From Hyphomonas sp. BRH_c22 (lineage in GTDB: Bacteria > Pseudomonadota > Alphaproteobacteria > Caulobacterales > Hyphomonadaceae): a stretch of 41,203 bases of DNA. The stretch lies in assembly GCF_000961795.1 (NCBI RefSeq), contig NZ_LADU01000084.1, positions 1-41,203 of the forward strand, read 5' to 3'. Made by a program: the position numbers and the translations under genes. Positions within the stretch are counted from its first letter, which is position 1. Every line of letters starts with the position of its first letter. This document shows, in pieces, positions 1 through 8,835 of this stretch. Under the pieces are notes generated by a model that saw nothing but the letters and a program-made list of their open reading frames with translations, had not been told where the DNA came from and did not search any database.

Positions 1-89
1 GCCGCCCAGTCCTCAAAGTCGCTCTTGCGGGGCGGTTCGAGGACAAGGCGCTCGCTGGCAATCAGTGTATCGCGCTGGGTGACGGCCAT
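1..89 (-). CDS. GNAT-family acetyltransferase, N-terminal fragment (truncated by window edge)
   Basis: Only the first 29 codons are present; the gene runs off the left edge. The visible N-terminus contains SERLVLEPPRKSDFEDWA, the typical opening strand and first helix of RimJ/RimL-type N-acetyltransferases, where a rLxLrp-like strand is followed by an acidic D-F-E-D-W helix. Its ATG overlaps the thrC stop codon as ATGA (positions 90-87), so translation is probably coupled to thrC. The family assignment rests on a short stretch and the substrate cannot be inferred. Confidence 0.6.
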   Translation of the reverse strand, partial: MAVTQRDTLIASERLVLEPPRKSDFEDWA

Positions 90-1474
90 CAGGGGACCGT
101 CTGTATCTTGGCTTCAATCGCACCGCGCACAGCGGACAGGTCGGCCGGCAGGCGGTCGAAGACCTCGCCCCGCGCCAGCAGCGTGCCGCACCGGTGGGGC
201 AGCGGGGCATCGAGACCCGTGGCCTCCTTCACCGTTTCCGGGAACTTGGCCGCCGCCGCCGTCGCCAGCACAACCGTCGCGACGTCGCTGCGCGGCAACT
301 GGCGCGCCCGGAACGTGCCGACCGCCGTGTGCGGGCAGATCAGCCAGCCCGTCTCGGATTCAAACCGGGCCATTTCCGCCAGCGTATCGGCGTTGCTCAC
401 GGTCGCAGCCGTGATGCCGACACAGCCCAGCCGGCCGATGGCCGCCTCCGGCAACGCGGCTTCACCGGCCTGCTTGTAGCGGTCATAAACGCTGCGCACG
501 GCGTCGCCGTCCCGGCCTGTCGCCTCATACAGAAGCCGCTCGAAATTCGACGGCACGGAAATATCCATGGCCGGGCTCGGCGTCGCAACCGCCGGGGCGC
601 GTGACATGACACCGGTATTGAACAGGCGCGCCAGCGCGTCATTCTCATTCACGGCGCAGGCGATCTCGAAGCCGCCCGTCATCAGGCCGCAGCGCGCGGC
701 GACATAGCCGGCCAGCGCGTCCCCCATGTTTCCGCTCGGCACGACGAAGCGGATCTTTCCGCCGAGCGCGGCCTGCGCCGTTGCATAGTAAACAGACTGC
801 GCTGCAATCCGGGCCCAGTTGATCGAGTTGACGCCCGACAGGCCCACGCCGTCGGCGAAAGCCTTGTCTGCAAACAGCGATTTGACGATTGCCTGGCAGT
901 CGTCGAAGTCGCCATCGACAGCCAGGTTGGTCACATTGGACGCCCCGGTCGTGGTCATGAACAGGCGCTGGACGGGCGAAATGCGCTCATGGGGATGCAG
1001 GATGAACAGGTCCGCATGCCGGGCGCCAGCAAAGGCCGCCGCCGCCGCGCCGCCCGTATCGCCGGATGTGGCGCAGACGATGGACAGGCGCTTGCCGCTC
1101 TTGCCCAGCATGTAGTCGTAGAGCTGGGCGATGATCTGCATCGCCACATCCTTGAAGGCCAGCGTCGGGCCGTGGTGCAGTTCCATCAGCCAGAGGCCGG
1201 GACCGGCCTGCGTCAGCGGGGCAACCGAATGGTGGGCAAAGCTGGCATAGGCGCGCTCGCACATGGCCAGCATGTCGGCCTCGGGAATCGCATCGCCCGC
1301 AAAGGCGGACAGGATGCGCGCCGCGACCTGCGGATAGGGCTCATCAGGTCCGGCCGGGGCGATTTGCGGATAGGTTTCCGGCACATAGAGGCCGCCATCG
1401 GGGGCGAGGCCCGCTAGGCAGGCGCCGACGAAATCAACCGGTGCGGCCTGTCCGCGTGTCGAAACATATTTCAC
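89..1474 (-). CDS. thrC: Threonine synthase
   Basis: This PLP enzyme converts O-phospho-L-homoserine to L-threonine, the last step of threonine synthesis, in the cytosol. The 461-residue length fits the long bacterial class. The PLP lysine lies in HGPTLAFKDVAMQ (K108), and SGNMGDALAGY supplies the phosphate-binding glycine loop. The N-terminus MKYVSTRG is the usual start of the family. The start codon is GTG at 1474, overlapping the SURF1 stop as GTGA, and the 3' end overlaps the acetyltransferase start as ATGA, so three genes are translationally chained. Linkage of thrC to the cytochrome oxidase/SURF1 genes is common in alphaproteobacteria. Confidence 0.95.
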   Translation of the reverse strand: MKYVSTRGQAAPVDFVGACLAGLAPDGGLYVPETYPQIAPAGPDEPYPQVAARILSAFAGDAIPEADMLAMCERAYASFAHHSVAPLTQAGPGLWLMELHHGPTLAFKDVAMQIIAQLYDYMLGKSGKRLSIVCATSGDTGGAAAAAFAGARHADLFILHPHERISPVQRLFMTTTGASNVTNLAVDGDFDDCQAIVKSLFADKAFADGVGLSGVNSINWARIAAQSVYYATAQAALGGKIRFVVPSGNMGDALAGYVAARCGLMTGGFEIACAVNENDALARLFNTGVMSRAPAVATPSPAMDISVPSNFERLLYEATGRDGDAVRSVYDRYKQAGEAALPEAAIGRLGCVGITAATVSNADTLAEMARFESETGWLICPHTAVGTFRARQLPRSDVATVVLATAAAAKFPETVKEATGLDAPLPHRCGTLLARGEVFDRLPADLSAVRGAIEAKIQTVP

Positions 1475-2163
1475 GCATCGCTCCCTTTACGAAATCTCAG
1501 GCGGCCCTGCTGGTGATGGAAGGCGAGATACACGCCGATCAGCGCCATGGCGAGCCCCCACCAGGTGATCGCATAGCCAAAATGGCGCTGTGGCGGCAAT
1601 TCGCTGTCGGCGCGCACCCTGGCGAACGGATTCTCTCCCACCATGGTGCGGCCATTCTCGGTCAACCGGATCGTTTCAGGTTCGAATACGCGCCCGTCTA
1701 CACGACCCGCCAGATCGGCCGGCAGCACAGCCGCCAGGACAGCCGGATCCAGCGTGTAATAGATGCCGGTCTGGGGACTGTCTTCACCGCTGAACGCGTT
1801 ACGCCCGCGCGGCACCTGGTAGAGACCGCGCGCCGCATAGCGCAGGCCCGCGCTGCAATCGGGCCCTTCGCACGGACTGGGCGGTTCGACCTGGTAGATG
1901 ATCTCTGTCGGCGTGAAGACCACGTCGCGCCCGGTATCAATGGCCACCACACGGCGCCAGGCCGCATTGGCGTCAACGTATGCGTAGACCATGGTCTCGC
2001 TGCCCTGGATCACCGATCCATCAATCAGGGCCCATTCCGGCTCGGCCTTGTCGAGCGCCATCTTTTCGGTGAAGCGCCCATACTGCCAGTTTCCGAGCCA
2101 GACGAGGATGACCAGGCTGGCCAGCGTGAACAGCGTAAGCACGGGAAGCGGACGGAAGGTCAT
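1471..2163 (-). CDS. SURF1-family cytochrome c oxidase assembly protein
   Basis: SURF1 proteins are inner-membrane factors that help insert haem a into subunit I of aa3 oxidase. The 230-residue protein has an N-terminal membrane segment at about residues 8-24 followed by the family signature LGNWQYGRF, a long periplasmic domain, and a second membrane segment near the C-terminus (about 196-215, containing ITWWGLAMALIGVYLAF). It is separated from coxC by a strong terminator and an overlapping second hairpin at 2173-2224, so its expression may be partly uncoupled from the oxidase operon. There is no strong Shine-Dalgarno sequence; an AAAAGG lies about 13 bases upstream of ATG 2163 inside the second hairpin. 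Confidence 0.92.
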   Translation of the reverse strand: MTFRPLPVLTLFTLASLVILVWLGNWQYGRFTEKMALDKAEPEWALIDGSVIQGSETMVYAYVDANAAWRRVVAIDTGRDVVFTPTEIIYQVEPPSPCEGPDCSAGLRYAARGLYQVPRGRNAFSGEDSPQTGIYYTLDPAVLAAVLPADLAGRVDGRVFEPETIRLTENGRTMVGENPFARVRADSELPPQRHFGYAITWWGLAMALIGVYLAFHHQQGRLRFRKGSDA

Positions 2164-2172
2164 GGCGGGTCT

Positions 2173-2196
2173 CGGGCCTTTTATGAAAAAGGCCCG
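2173..2196 (-). promoter_or_regulatory. Alternative hairpin overlapping the coxC terminator, SURF1 leader
   Basis: Positions 2173-2182 (CGGGCCTTTT) pair perfectly with 2187-2196 (AAAAGGCCCG) around a 4-base loop. The right arm is also one side of the terminator stem at 2190-2224, so the two hairpins are mutually exclusive. On the minus strand this hairpin lies just upstream of the SURF1 start and includes the only A/G-rich candidate ribosome-binding sequence. A role in read-through or translation control is inference. Confidence 0.5.
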
Positions 2197-2224
2197 CCGG
2201 GCGGTTTGACGCGCCGGCGGGCCT
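2187..2224 (-). terminator. Rho-independent terminator downstream of coxC
   Basis: An 11-bp perfect stem is formed by 2190-2200 and 2214-2224 (AGGCCCGCCGG against CCGGCGGGCCT) with a 13-base loop. Read on the minus strand, it is followed immediately by a run of Ts (As at 2186-2190 on the plus strand). It sits 30 bases after the coxC stop and before SURF1. Confidence 0.85.
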
Positions 2225-2253
2225 GGGTTCGGATCAGGTTCGCGTGAAGGCGC

Positions 2254-3132
2254 TTACTTGCCGCCTTCCATGATGAGGTAGGGCGCAACGTAAACGAACG
2301 CGAAGAGGAACAGCCACACCACATCAACGAAGTGCCAGTACCAAGCCGCGAATTCGAAGCCGAGATGCTTGGTCGGCGTCATGCCGCCCATCATCAGGCG
2401 TAGCAGGCAGATCGCGAGGAAGATCGTTCCGATCACAACGTGCGCGCCGTGGAAGCCGGTGGCCATGAAGAAGGCCGACCCATACAGCGTGCCGTCATAG
2501 GTGAAGCCGGCATGGCTGTATTCCAGCACCTGCAGGGCGGTGAAGCCGAGGCCGAGCAGCACGGTCAGCAGCAGGCCGAGCTTGGCGCCCGACCGGTCAC
2601 CATGCTGGAGCGCGTGGTGGGCCCAGGTCACGGTCGTGCCGGACAGGAGCAGGACCAGCGTGTTTATCAGCGGCAGGTGGAAGGGGTCAAACGTCTCGAC
2701 GCCGGCCGGTGGCCAATCGTTGAACTTGGCCAGAGCGTCGGCATAAAGCGGGTTGGTTGCGTCCCATGTGCTGCCGGTGCGGGCCGACTCATAGATCGTG
2801 AACTCGAAGAAGCCCCAAAACCAGGCGACGAAGAACATCACTTCAGATGCGATGAACAGGATCATGCCATAACGAAGGCCAATGCTGACAACCGGTGTAT
2901 GGTCGCCGATCGCACCTTCCTTGGCCACTTCGCGCCACCAGCCGGTCATGACCCAGATGACCATGGCAAAACCGATGGCCAGCAGCCACCATGTCCCGGC
3001 TTCAAGGCCGAACAGGCCCTTCATGTAGGTCACACCGCCCACTGCCAGCACGATCACGGCCAGGGAACCGAGCAGTGGCCACGGGGAGGGATTTACGAGG
3101 TGGTAATCGTGTTTGACATCGCCGCTGGACAT
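2254..3132 (-). CDS. coxC: Cytochrome c oxidase subunit III
   Basis: Subunit III of the aa3-type oxidase in the inner membrane; it stabilises the enzyme and the proton uptake path. At 292 residues it has the usual seven membrane helices. Conserved features include SEVMFFVAWFWGFFEF at about 96-111, with the conserved carboxylate at E97, then a WAHHAL segment, and the closing helix AAWYWHFVDVVWLFLF with the family's W-H-F-V-D-V-V-W pattern. It follows ctaG with a 77-base gap and is followed by a terminator. Confidence 0.97.
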   Translation of the reverse strand: MSSGDVKHDYHLVNPSPWPLLGSLAVIVLAVGGVTYMKGLFGLEAGTWWLLAIGFAMVIWVMTGWWREVAKEGAIGDHTPVVSIGLRYGMILFIASEVMFFVAWFWGFFEFTIYESARTGSTWDATNPLYADALAKFNDWPPAGVETFDPFHLPLINTLVLLLSGTTVTWAHHALQHGDRSGAKLGLLLTVLLGLGFTALQVLEYSHAGFTYDGTLYGSAFFMATGFHGAHVVIGTIFLAICLLRLMMGGMTPTKHLGFEFAAWYWHFVDVVWLFLFAFVYVAPYLIMEGGK

Positions 3133-3209
3133 GGCTTGGAAAACCCCTTGAAATTATCACGTATAGCTTTGCGCTGTTTAGCCCGCTCCGCGCCGGAAAC
3201 GCAACAGTC

Positions 3210-3788
3210 TCAGCCCGGCGAGGCCGAATTCGCCGCACCCCGGGCTTCCTGGCTCAGCGGGCCCTTGTAGGTCGAACTGTCGAAAAACGTGTAGCTGAGC
3301 GTGATCGTTTCGAGCTGGCTGGCGACATGATCTTCGATCACATCAGGCGAAATGAAGTAGACGACCGGCAGTTTCTTTGATTCGAACGGCGCGATCACGC
3401 GCTCCTCGAAGCAGAAGCATTCCAGCTTGTAGAAATACGGCCCGGCAAAATGCGGCGTCACATTATAGCTCGCGATGACGCGAATCGGTTTGTCCGTCGG
3501 GTTCTCGACTTCATAGAAGGCGAGTCCGTGCTGCCCGATCTTGACCGTCTGTTCGCGCTGCAGCGGACGGAAAATCAGTGCCGTGTCCGCGACGTTCGCA
3601 TCGAAGCGCATGGTGATTTCCTGATCGAGGATCGTATCCGGCGCGCGTGTCGCGATCCGCGTCGTGCCGCCGAAGCCCGTGATTTGGCAGAAACTCTTGT
3701 AGAGCGGCTCGGCCATGAACGCGAGCCCAAGCATGGCCAGGAAGACGCCGCCGGCGATCAATCCGATGGTGAGGTTCGAGAGTTTCAT
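3210..3788 (-). CDS. ctaG: Cytochrome c oxidase assembly protein CtaG/Cox11
   Basis: Periplasm-facing copper chaperone that delivers Cu to the CuB site of oxidase subunit I. The 192-residue protein has one N-terminal membrane anchor (about 7-25), a conserved cysteine at 34 just after the membrane segment (YKSFCQITGFGG), and the copper motif CFCF (C124 and C126) in FYKLECFCFEE. A Cox11 immunoglobulin-like fold is expected. Its start overlaps the CoxF-like gene by four bases (3785-3788), indicating coupled translation. Confidence 0.95.
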   Translation of the reverse strand: MKLSNLTIGLIAGGVFLAMLGLAFMAEPLYKSFCQITGFGGTTRIATRAPDTILDQEITMRFDANVADTALIFRPLQREQTVKIGQHGLAFYEVENPTDKPIRVIASYNVTPHFAGPYFYKLECFCFEERVIAPFESKKLPVVYFISPDVIEDHVASQLETITLSYTFFDSSTYKGPLSQEARGAANSASPG

Positions 3789-4096
3789 TCGGGCGCCTCT
3801 TCGGGCTCAAGTCCGGCGGGCGGAGCCGCCTGTTCTTCGGTCATGCCAGGCGGCAGGGCCGGCGCTTCCTGCAGCGGCGCGCGGGCCTTCTTGTTCGGGC
3901 TGTAATAGAAGCTGGCACCCTCGCTCAGATCGGTACTCGACAGGCGGATGACGGTTGTGACACCGACCAGAACGACAAAGCCGAACAGCGCCAGGCCGAG
4001 CCAGATGTTCCGCTTGTTGCGCGCGGCGAGCGCTTCAGGTTCCAGCCTGGCCGCGGGCGTAAACTCCCCGGCATAGGGTTCTTTCTCGTCAACCAT
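3785..4096 (-). CDS. CoxF-like small membrane protein of the oxidase operon
   Basis: A 103-residue protein with one membrane helix (about 30-50, NIWLGLALFGFVVLVGVTTV) after a short, charged cytoplasmic N-terminus and before a proline/glutamate-rich tail. The RNKRNIWLGLALF sequence leading into the helix resembles the CoxF proteins encoded between ctaB and ctaG in alphaproteobacteria. The biochemical role of CoxF is not established to my knowledge; assembly is the usual guess. The ATG directly abuts the ctaB stop (TAG then ATG), and the 3' end overlaps ctaG by four bases. Confidence 0.75.
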   Translation of the reverse strand: MVDEKEPYAGEFTPAARLEPEALAARNKRNIWLGLALFGFVVLVGVTTVIRLSSTDLSEGASFYYSPNKKARAPLQEAPALPPGMTEEQAAPPAGLEPEEAPE

Positions 4097-5071
4097 CTAG
4101 AAGCCCTTCACAGCGAAAAACAGGCCGGTCGCATGCTCGAAAATCACAGCAGCAAAGACCAGGAACAGGTAGAGAATCGAAAACAGGAACATGGACTTTG
4201 CGAGCTTCTTTTCCGCATCGCTGCAACCGGCATCGCCCGCATTCGACCGGAACACACGCACGGCATAGGACAGGAAGACCAGGCCAAGCACACCGGCCGT
4301 CACCGCATAGATCCAGCCGCCCAGGCCCGTCAGCACGGGCGTCAGCGCCAGTGGCACGAGCAGGATCGTATAGAGCAGCATCTGCAGGCGGGTGGCCTTG
4401 GCGCCATGGGTTACCGGCAACATCGGCACGCCCGCCTTCTCGTATTCGCCATGGGCCAGCAGGCTGAGCGCCCAGAAGTGCGGCGGCGTCCAGAAGAAGA
4501 TGATCGCGAACAGGATCCACGCATCCAGCGGCATGTTGCCCGTCACGGCGGCCCAGCCGATGACCGGCGGGAATGCCCCTGCCCCGCCGCCGATGACAAT
4601 GTTCTGCGGCGTCGAGCGCTTCAGCCACATCGTGTAGATGACGCCGTAATAGAAGATCGAAAATGCCAGCAGCGCCGCCGCGATCCAGTTCGAGGCAAGC
4701 CACATCAGCATGACCGACACGCCGGACATGATGAGGCCCATGGCCAAGGCTTCCTCGCGCGGCACCGCGCCGGAGGGGATTGGCCGGGTCGAGGTGCGCG
4801 TCATGATCGCGTCGATATCGGAATCGAACCACATGTTGATCGCGCCCGCCGCGCCCGATCCGAGCGCAACCGCCAGCAGGGCGATGGCACCCATTAGCGG
4901 GTTGACCGGCGTGCCGGTCACGCTGGCCGCAGCGATCAGGCCTGCTGCCGCCGTGAAGACGACCAGCATCATGATGCGCGGCTTCATCAGGTTCACATAG
5001 TCGCTCGCGGTTGCGTAGCGCCGTGCGGGTGTCGCGGGTGCATCTGTCATGGTCAAAGCCTTATGAGCCAT
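4097..5071 (-). CDS. ctaB: Protoheme IX farnesyltransferase (haem O synthase)
   Basis: Integral membrane prenyltransferase of the UbiA superfamily that adds a farnesyl group to haem b to make haem O, the precursor of haem a for the oxidase. The 324-residue protein contains the Mg-diphosphate motif NMWFDSDIDAIMTRTSTRP and the second loop around LKRSTPQNIVIGG, with about nine predicted helices. An alternative start at residue 8 (MTDAPATP) would be nearer to the usual N-terminus. It lies between coxA and coxF, as in many alphaproteobacterial cox operons. Confidence 0.95.
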   Translation of the reverse strand: MAHKALTMTDAPATPARRYATASDYVNLMKPRIMMLVVFTAAAGLIAAASVTGTPVNPLMGAIALLAVALGSGAAGAINMWFDSDIDAIMTRTSTRPIPSGAVPREEALAMGLIMSGVSVMLMWLASNWIAAALLAFSIFYYGVIYTMWLKRSTPQNIVIGGGAGAFPPVIGWAAVTGNMPLDAWILFAIIFFWTPPHFWALSLLAHGEYEKAGVPMLPVTHGAKATRLQMLLYTILLVPLALTPVLTGLGGWIYAVTAGVLGLVFLSYAVRVFRSNAGDAGCSDAEKKLAKSMFLFSILYLFLVFAAVIFEHATGLFFAVKGF

Positions 5072-5129
5072 TCAAGCGAAACGGCCCATACGCCTTTTCA
5101 GCGCAGGGCCGCCCGATTTTGTGTTGCCT

Positions 5130-5156
5130 GCCGGTGCCCGGAACCGGGCGGCCGGC
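5130..5156. repeat. Imperfect hairpin in coxA-ctaB gap
   Basis: GCCGGTGCCCGG at 5130-5141 pairs with CCGGGCGGCCGGC at 5144-5156 with one internal mismatch. On the minus strand it is not followed by Ts, so it is unlikely to be a classical terminator. It may stabilise mRNA ends or tune ratios between coxA and ctaB. Confidence 0.4.
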
Positions 5157-5165
5157 GCGAGCGAG

Positions 5166-6848
5166 CTAGTGGCCGCCCTTGGTCGTGACGTGCGGCAGCT
5201 CGTTATACTGGTGGAATGGTGGCGGCGAAGGCAGCGTCCATTCCAGAGTCGTGGCGCCTTCACCCCATGGATTGGCGGCACCCTTGCGGCGGCGGATCAT
5301 CGCTTCGGCAAGGCCAATGAAGAAGACCAGCGTCGCGACCAGCGTGATGGCGTAACCAACCGACGAGATATAGTGCCAGGTGGCGAAGCCGTCTGCAAAA
5401 TCGATATAGCGGCGTGGCATACCCTGCAGGCCGAGGAAGTGCTGCGGGAAGAACAGGACGTTCGAGCCGACGAACATCAGCCAGAAATGCAGGCCGCCGA
5501 TCATGCCATTATACTTGATGCCGAACATCTTCTCGAACCAGTAATACCACCCGGCGAAGAGGCCGAACACGGCGCCGAGCGACAGCACATAGTGGAAGTG
5601 CGCAACGACGTAATAGGTGTCGTGAAGCGCGTGGTCGATACCGGCATTGGCCAGCACGACGCCGGTCACGCCACCGACGGTGAACAGGAAGATGAAGCCG
5701 ATGGCCCAGAGCATCGGAACCTTGAACTCGATGGAGCCGCCCCACATTGTGGCGATCCACGAGAAGATCTTGATGCCTGTCGGCACCGCGATGACCATGG
5801 TCGCCGCGATGAAATAGGCCTTCAGGTCGACGTTCATGCCGACCGTGTACATGTGGTGTGCCCACACGACGAAGCCGATCACGCCAATCGAGACCATGGC
5901 ATAGGCCATGCCGAGATAGCCGAAGATCGGCTTCTTGGAGAAGGTCGAGACGATGTGGCTGATGATGCCGAAGGCCGGCAGGATCATGATGTAGACTTCC
6001 GGGTGACCGAAGAACCAGAACAGGTGCTGGAACATGATCGGGTCGCCGCCACCGGCCGGGTTGAAGAATTGCGAACCGAAATTGCGGTCTGTCAGCAGCA
6101 TGGTCAGCGCGCCTGCAAGAACCGGAAGCGACAGGAGCAGCAGCACGGCCGTGACCAGAACGCCCCAGGCGAACAGCGGCATCTTGTGCATGGTCATGCC
6201 GGGGGCACGCATGTTCAGGATGGTGACGATGAAGTTGATAGCGCCGAGGATGGACGCGATACCAGCCGTGTGAAGCGACAGGATAAGCAGGTCCATGGCC
6301 GGGCCGGGGTGGCCGGTGGTCGACGAGAGCGGCGGATACAGGACCCAGCCACCGCCAAAGCCGTTACCGGACGAAGTGCCAGGTACCGTCATGGAGATAC
6401 AGGCCAGCACGAAGGCGGCCACCGTCAGCCAGAACGAAATATTGTTCATGCGCGGGAAGGCCATGTCCGGGGCGCCGATCATCAGCGGTACGAACCAGTT
6501 GCCGAAACCGCCGATCAGCGCAGGCATGACCATGAAGAAGATCATGATCAGGCCGTGATAGGTGATCACGGTATTGTAGAAATGCTTGGCTTGCGCGATG
6601 GCCGCGTCGCCCTGGGCACCTTGGAACTGCTCGACGATCCAGAGCATCGGACCGATGCCTGGCTCAGCCAGTTCCCAGCGGATCAGGCCGGACAGCGCAT
6701 AGCCGACAATGCCCGCACACAGCGCGAAGATGAGGTAGAGGGTGCCGATGTCCTTGTGGTTCGTCGACAGGAACCAGCGCTTGAAGAAGCCTGGTGTGTG
6801 GGCGTGGTCATCGTGGTGATGGTCGAGGGCGATTTCATCCATTGGCAT
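5166..6848 (-). CDS. coxA: Cytochrome c oxidase subunit I (aa3 type, A1 subfamily)
   Basis: Catalytic subunit of the terminal oxidase, carrying haem a, haem a3 and CuB and coupling O2 reduction to proton pumping. The 560-residue protein has 12 predicted helices. The HPEVY motif near residue 281 gives both the Tyr-His cross-link and the D-channel glutamate that define A1-type enzymes. The [11 protein letters not shown] loop, the [13 protein letters not shown] haem-ligand helix near 410-420, and the conserved [18 protein letters not shown] segment are also present. A histidine-rich N-terminus (HHHDDHAH) precedes the first helix. ATG 6848 has a weak purine-rich ribosome-binding site, and MDEIAL two codons later is an alternative start. 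Confidence 0.98.
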   Translation of the reverse strand: MPMDEIALDHHHDDHAHTPGFFKRWFLSTNHKDIGTLYLIFALCAGIVGYALSGLIRWELAEPGIGPMLWIVEQFQGAQGDAAIAQAKHFYNTVITYHGLIMIFFMVMPALIGGFGNWFVPLMIGAPDMAFPRMNNISFWLTVAAFVLACISMTVPGTSSGNGFGGGWVLYPPLSSTTGHPGPAMDLLILSLHTAGIASILGAINFIVTILNMRAPGMTMHKMPLFAWGVLVTAVLLLLSLPVLAGALTMLLTDRNFGSQFFNPAGGGDPIMFQHLFWFFGHPEVYIMILPAFGIISHIVSTFSKKPIFGYLGMAYAMVSIGVIGFVVWAHHMYTVGMNVDLKAYFIAATMVIAVPTGIKIFSWIATMWGGSIEFKVPMLWAIGFIFLFTVGGVTGVVLANAGIDHALHDTYYVVAHFHYVLSLGAVFGLFAGWYYWFEKMFGIKYNGMIGGLHFWLMFVGSNVLFFPQHFLGLQGMPRRYIDFADGFATWHYISSVGYAITLVATLVFFIGLAEAMIRRRKGAANPWGEGATTLEWTLPSPPPFHQYNELPHVTTKGGH

Positions 6849-6873
6849 GGCGGATCTACTCTTCTCTCAAAGC

Positions 6874-7848
6874 TTAATTGTTAGCGGCGAGCTGCGTGCC
6901 CGTCTCAAGTGCGGCCATTGTGCGGACCGACGCAGCGGCGGCGTCATAGTCGCCGGCCAGCATCATCTGGGCCCAGGCATCAAACTGGGCCTGCGAGACG
7001 ACACGCACCTCGATCGGCATGTAGGCATGGTCGACACCGCACAGTTCGGAGCATTGCCCGTAATAGACACCCGGCTGGTCCACGAGGAACCAGCCCTCGT
7101 TCAGGCGGCCTGGCACAGCATCGGTTTTGACGCCGAATGCCGGAACCGTCCACGAGTGGATGACATCAGCGGCAGCGGTGTAATAGCGGATGTAGCGACC
7201 GGCCGGGATCACCATCGGATAGTCAACGGCCAGGTTGCGCGGACGCTCACCCGTGTCGGTCGGATCCGCCGAAGTTCCCTTGTGGATACCGTTGGACACG
7301 AATTCCAGCGGGAAACCGTCGGCATCGACGATGTCAGGATAGGAATAGGTCCAGTTCCACTGGTTGCCCTGGGCCTTGACGTTGACGAAGCCCTGCGCGG
7401 CCGCATCCGGGAAATTGTTCTTGGTGTAGCGCTCGTACTCGGCCGATTTGCCGTCGGCGAGGAGCGCGGCTGATTCGGTCTGGATCTTCTCGAGGTTCGG
7501 CACAACGTCCTGATAATAGAGGTTCGGGAAGGACAGGCCGGCAATCGCGACAAGGATAAGCGCCGGAACAACCGTCCAGATCACTTCGATCAGCGAATTG
7601 TGGCTGAACTTCCGGGACACGGGGTTCGCCTTGCGGTTATAGCGCACCATCACCCAGACCAGCAGGACCGACACGAAGATCGTGATTGCCGTGATGATCC
7701 ACAGGACATAGTCATCGTGGAAGAAGTGAATACGTTCTGCAATGCGCGTTGCAGCAGGCTGGAAGCCGAGCGCACCATCGACAGGCGTGGCAGCAAACGC
7801 CGGTGCAGCCAGTATTGAAGCGCACAAGGCGGCAATGAAGTGTCGCAC
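6874..7848 (-). CDS. coxB: Cytochrome c oxidase subunit II
   Basis: Membrane-anchored periplasmic subunit that receives electrons from cytochrome c at the binuclear CuA site. I choose GTG 7848: it is preceded by a GAGGA ribosome-binding sequence and gives a clean signal peptide (VRHFIAALCASILAAPAFA then ATPVDG), whereas an in-frame extension to 7929 would place 27 unlikely residues in front. The 324-residue product has two membrane helices (VLWIITAITIFVSVLLVWV and IEVIWTVVPALILVAIAG) and the CuA motif GQCSELCGVDHAYMP near 263-277. It is the first gene of the oxidase operon. Confidence 0.96.
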   Translation of the reverse strand: MRHFIAALCASILAAPAFAATPVDGALGFQPAATRIAERIHFFHDDYVLWIITAITIFVSVLLVWVMVRYNRKANPVSRKFSHNSLIEVIWTVVPALILVAIAGLSFPNLYYQDVVPNLEKIQTESAALLADGKSAEYERYTKNNFPDAAAQGFVNVKAQGNQWNWTYSYPDIVDADGFPLEFVSNGIHKGTSADPTDTGERPRNLAVDYPMVIPAGRYIRYYTAAADVIHSWTVPAFGVKTDAVPGRLNEGWFLVDQPGVYYGQCSELCGVDHAYMPIEVRVVSQAQFDAWAQMMLAGDYDAAAASVRTMAALETGTQLAANN

Positions 7849-8002
7849 GAAGGAATCCTCGTCTCGTTGGAATTGCTTCGCTGTATCTATATCAGACCGC
7901 CCCTGCAACCCAGCAGTTTTCGCGCTCAATATTGTCGCAGGCGCTCGCCGCTAACCGCCAATCGTGCTATTATTGCGAAAACAAAACATAAGGGAGACAA
8001 TA

Positions 8003-8557
8003 ATGAGGAATATAGTGGCATTCACTGCGATTGCTTTCCTTCTCTCGGCTCCGTTCGCATCTGCGCAGGTCTCGATCATTGGCGGCGGCATCGCCAAGGA
8101 CTGCTATGAAGCAGCCAAATACCAGCGCACGTCGGCTAGCGAAGGCGAGAAAATCTGCACCCGCGCCATCGAATCGGAGCTGATGAACGTCACCAACAAG
8201 GCGGCCACATATACCAATCGGGGCGTTTTGCGCATGCGGTCCGGGCGGCTGGAGGCTGCATTGTCAGATTATGACATCGCCAAGCGTATGCGACCGGAAG
8301 AAGGTGCCACCTACCTGAACGAAGGCGCCGCCCACATCCTGCGCAAGGATTTCAATTCGGCCCTCGTGTCGCTCGACAAGGCGATTGAGCTCGATTCCCA
8401 CGATCTCTACGCCGCCTATTACAACCGGGCGATCGCCAAGGAAAATACCGGCGACATCCAGGGCGCCTATTTCGATTTCAAGCGGGCCGATGAGCTGAAC
8501 CCCGATTGGGATCTCGCCAAGCGCCAGATGGCCCGCTTCCAGGTGACGACGAACTAG
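8003..8557 (+). CDS. Exported tetratricopeptide-repeat protein
   Basis: A 184-residue protein with a signal peptide (MRNIVAFTAIAFLLSAPFASA) and about three TPR units between residues 65 and 170, seen as the repeated pattern of NRGVLRMRSGRLEAALSDYD, NEGAAHILRKDFNSALVSLD and NRAIAKENTGDIQGAYFDF. TPRs mediate protein-protein contacts; this one should act in the periplasm. ATG 8003 is chosen because AGGGAGA lies about 6 bases upstream and the signal peptide begins there. It is divergent from coxB across a 154-base gap. Function unknown. Confidence 0.85.
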   Translation: MRNIVAFTAIAFLLSAPFASAQVSIIGGGIAKDCYEAAKYQRTSASEGEKICTRAIESELMNVTNKAATYTNRGVLRMRSGRLEAALSDYDIAKRMRPEEGATYLNEGAAHILRKDFNSALVSLDKAIELDSHDLYAAYYNRAIAKENTGDIQGAYFDFKRADELNPDWDLAKRQMARFQVTTN

Positions 8558-8610
8558 GCCTTTCACGGGCGCTTTCAGTCCGCCGCGGTTCGTAAGTCAT
8601 CGCAAGGCGT

Positions 8611-8635
8611 GGAACCAATGTCTGTGAGCGCCGTT
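8611..8635 (+). promoter_or_regulatory. EcfG-type general stress promoter for the DUF1328 gene
   Basis: GGAAC at 8611-8615 and CGTT at 8632-8635 are separated by exactly 16 bases, matching the alphaproteobacterial EcfG consensus (GGAAC-N16/17-CGTT). It lies 36 bases upstream of the DUF1328 start, leaving room for a short leader with an AAAGGAAA ribosome-binding site. DUF1328 genes are known members of EcfG/PhyR regulons in other alphaproteobacteria. Confidence 0.75.
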
Positions 8636-8670
8636 TCCTTTCGACCACTCTCTGGAAAAGGAAACCAATC

Positions 8671-8835
8671 ATGCTGCGCTGGGCCATCATCTTTCTCGTC
8701 GTCGCGCTTGTCGCGGCCGTTCTCGGCTTTGGCGGAATTGCCGGCACGGCCGCCGGCATCGCCAAGATCCTCGCCCTGATCTTCATCGTCCTGTTCGTCG
8801 TCTCGCTGGTCTTTGGCGGCCTTCGCAGGGGATGA
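8671..8835 (+). CDS. DUF1328 (YtjA-type) small membrane protein
   Basis: A 54-residue protein starting [17 protein letters not shown] with two membrane helices joined by a short [14 protein letters not shown] turn, the hallmark of the DUF1328/UPF0391 family. The molecular role of the family is unknown, but its members are typically stress-induced. AAAGGAAA precedes the ATG by about 8 bases. Its stop codon overlaps the start of the AI-2E permease gene as ATGA, so the two should be co-translated under the EcfG promoter upstream. Confidence 0.9.
   Translation: MLRWAIIFLVVALVAAVLGFGGIAGTAAGIAKILALIFIVLFVVSLVFGGLRRG

Noticed and set aside
5130..5156. Hairpin between coxA and ctaB considered as a terminator
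   Set aside because: On the coding (minus) strand it is followed by A-rich, not T-rich, sequence; kept only as a hairpin.
5121..6884. Long plus-strand open frame (587 codons) opposite coxA
   Set aside because: It is antisense to a certain cytochrome oxidase gene, has low-complexity H/D/E/R-rich sequence typical of GC-rich shadow frames, and shows no domain.
7849..8002. Housekeeping promoters for coxB and the TPR gene
   Set aside because: TATAGA-like and TATTAT-like boxes exist on the two strands, but no -35 with acceptable spacing could be found.
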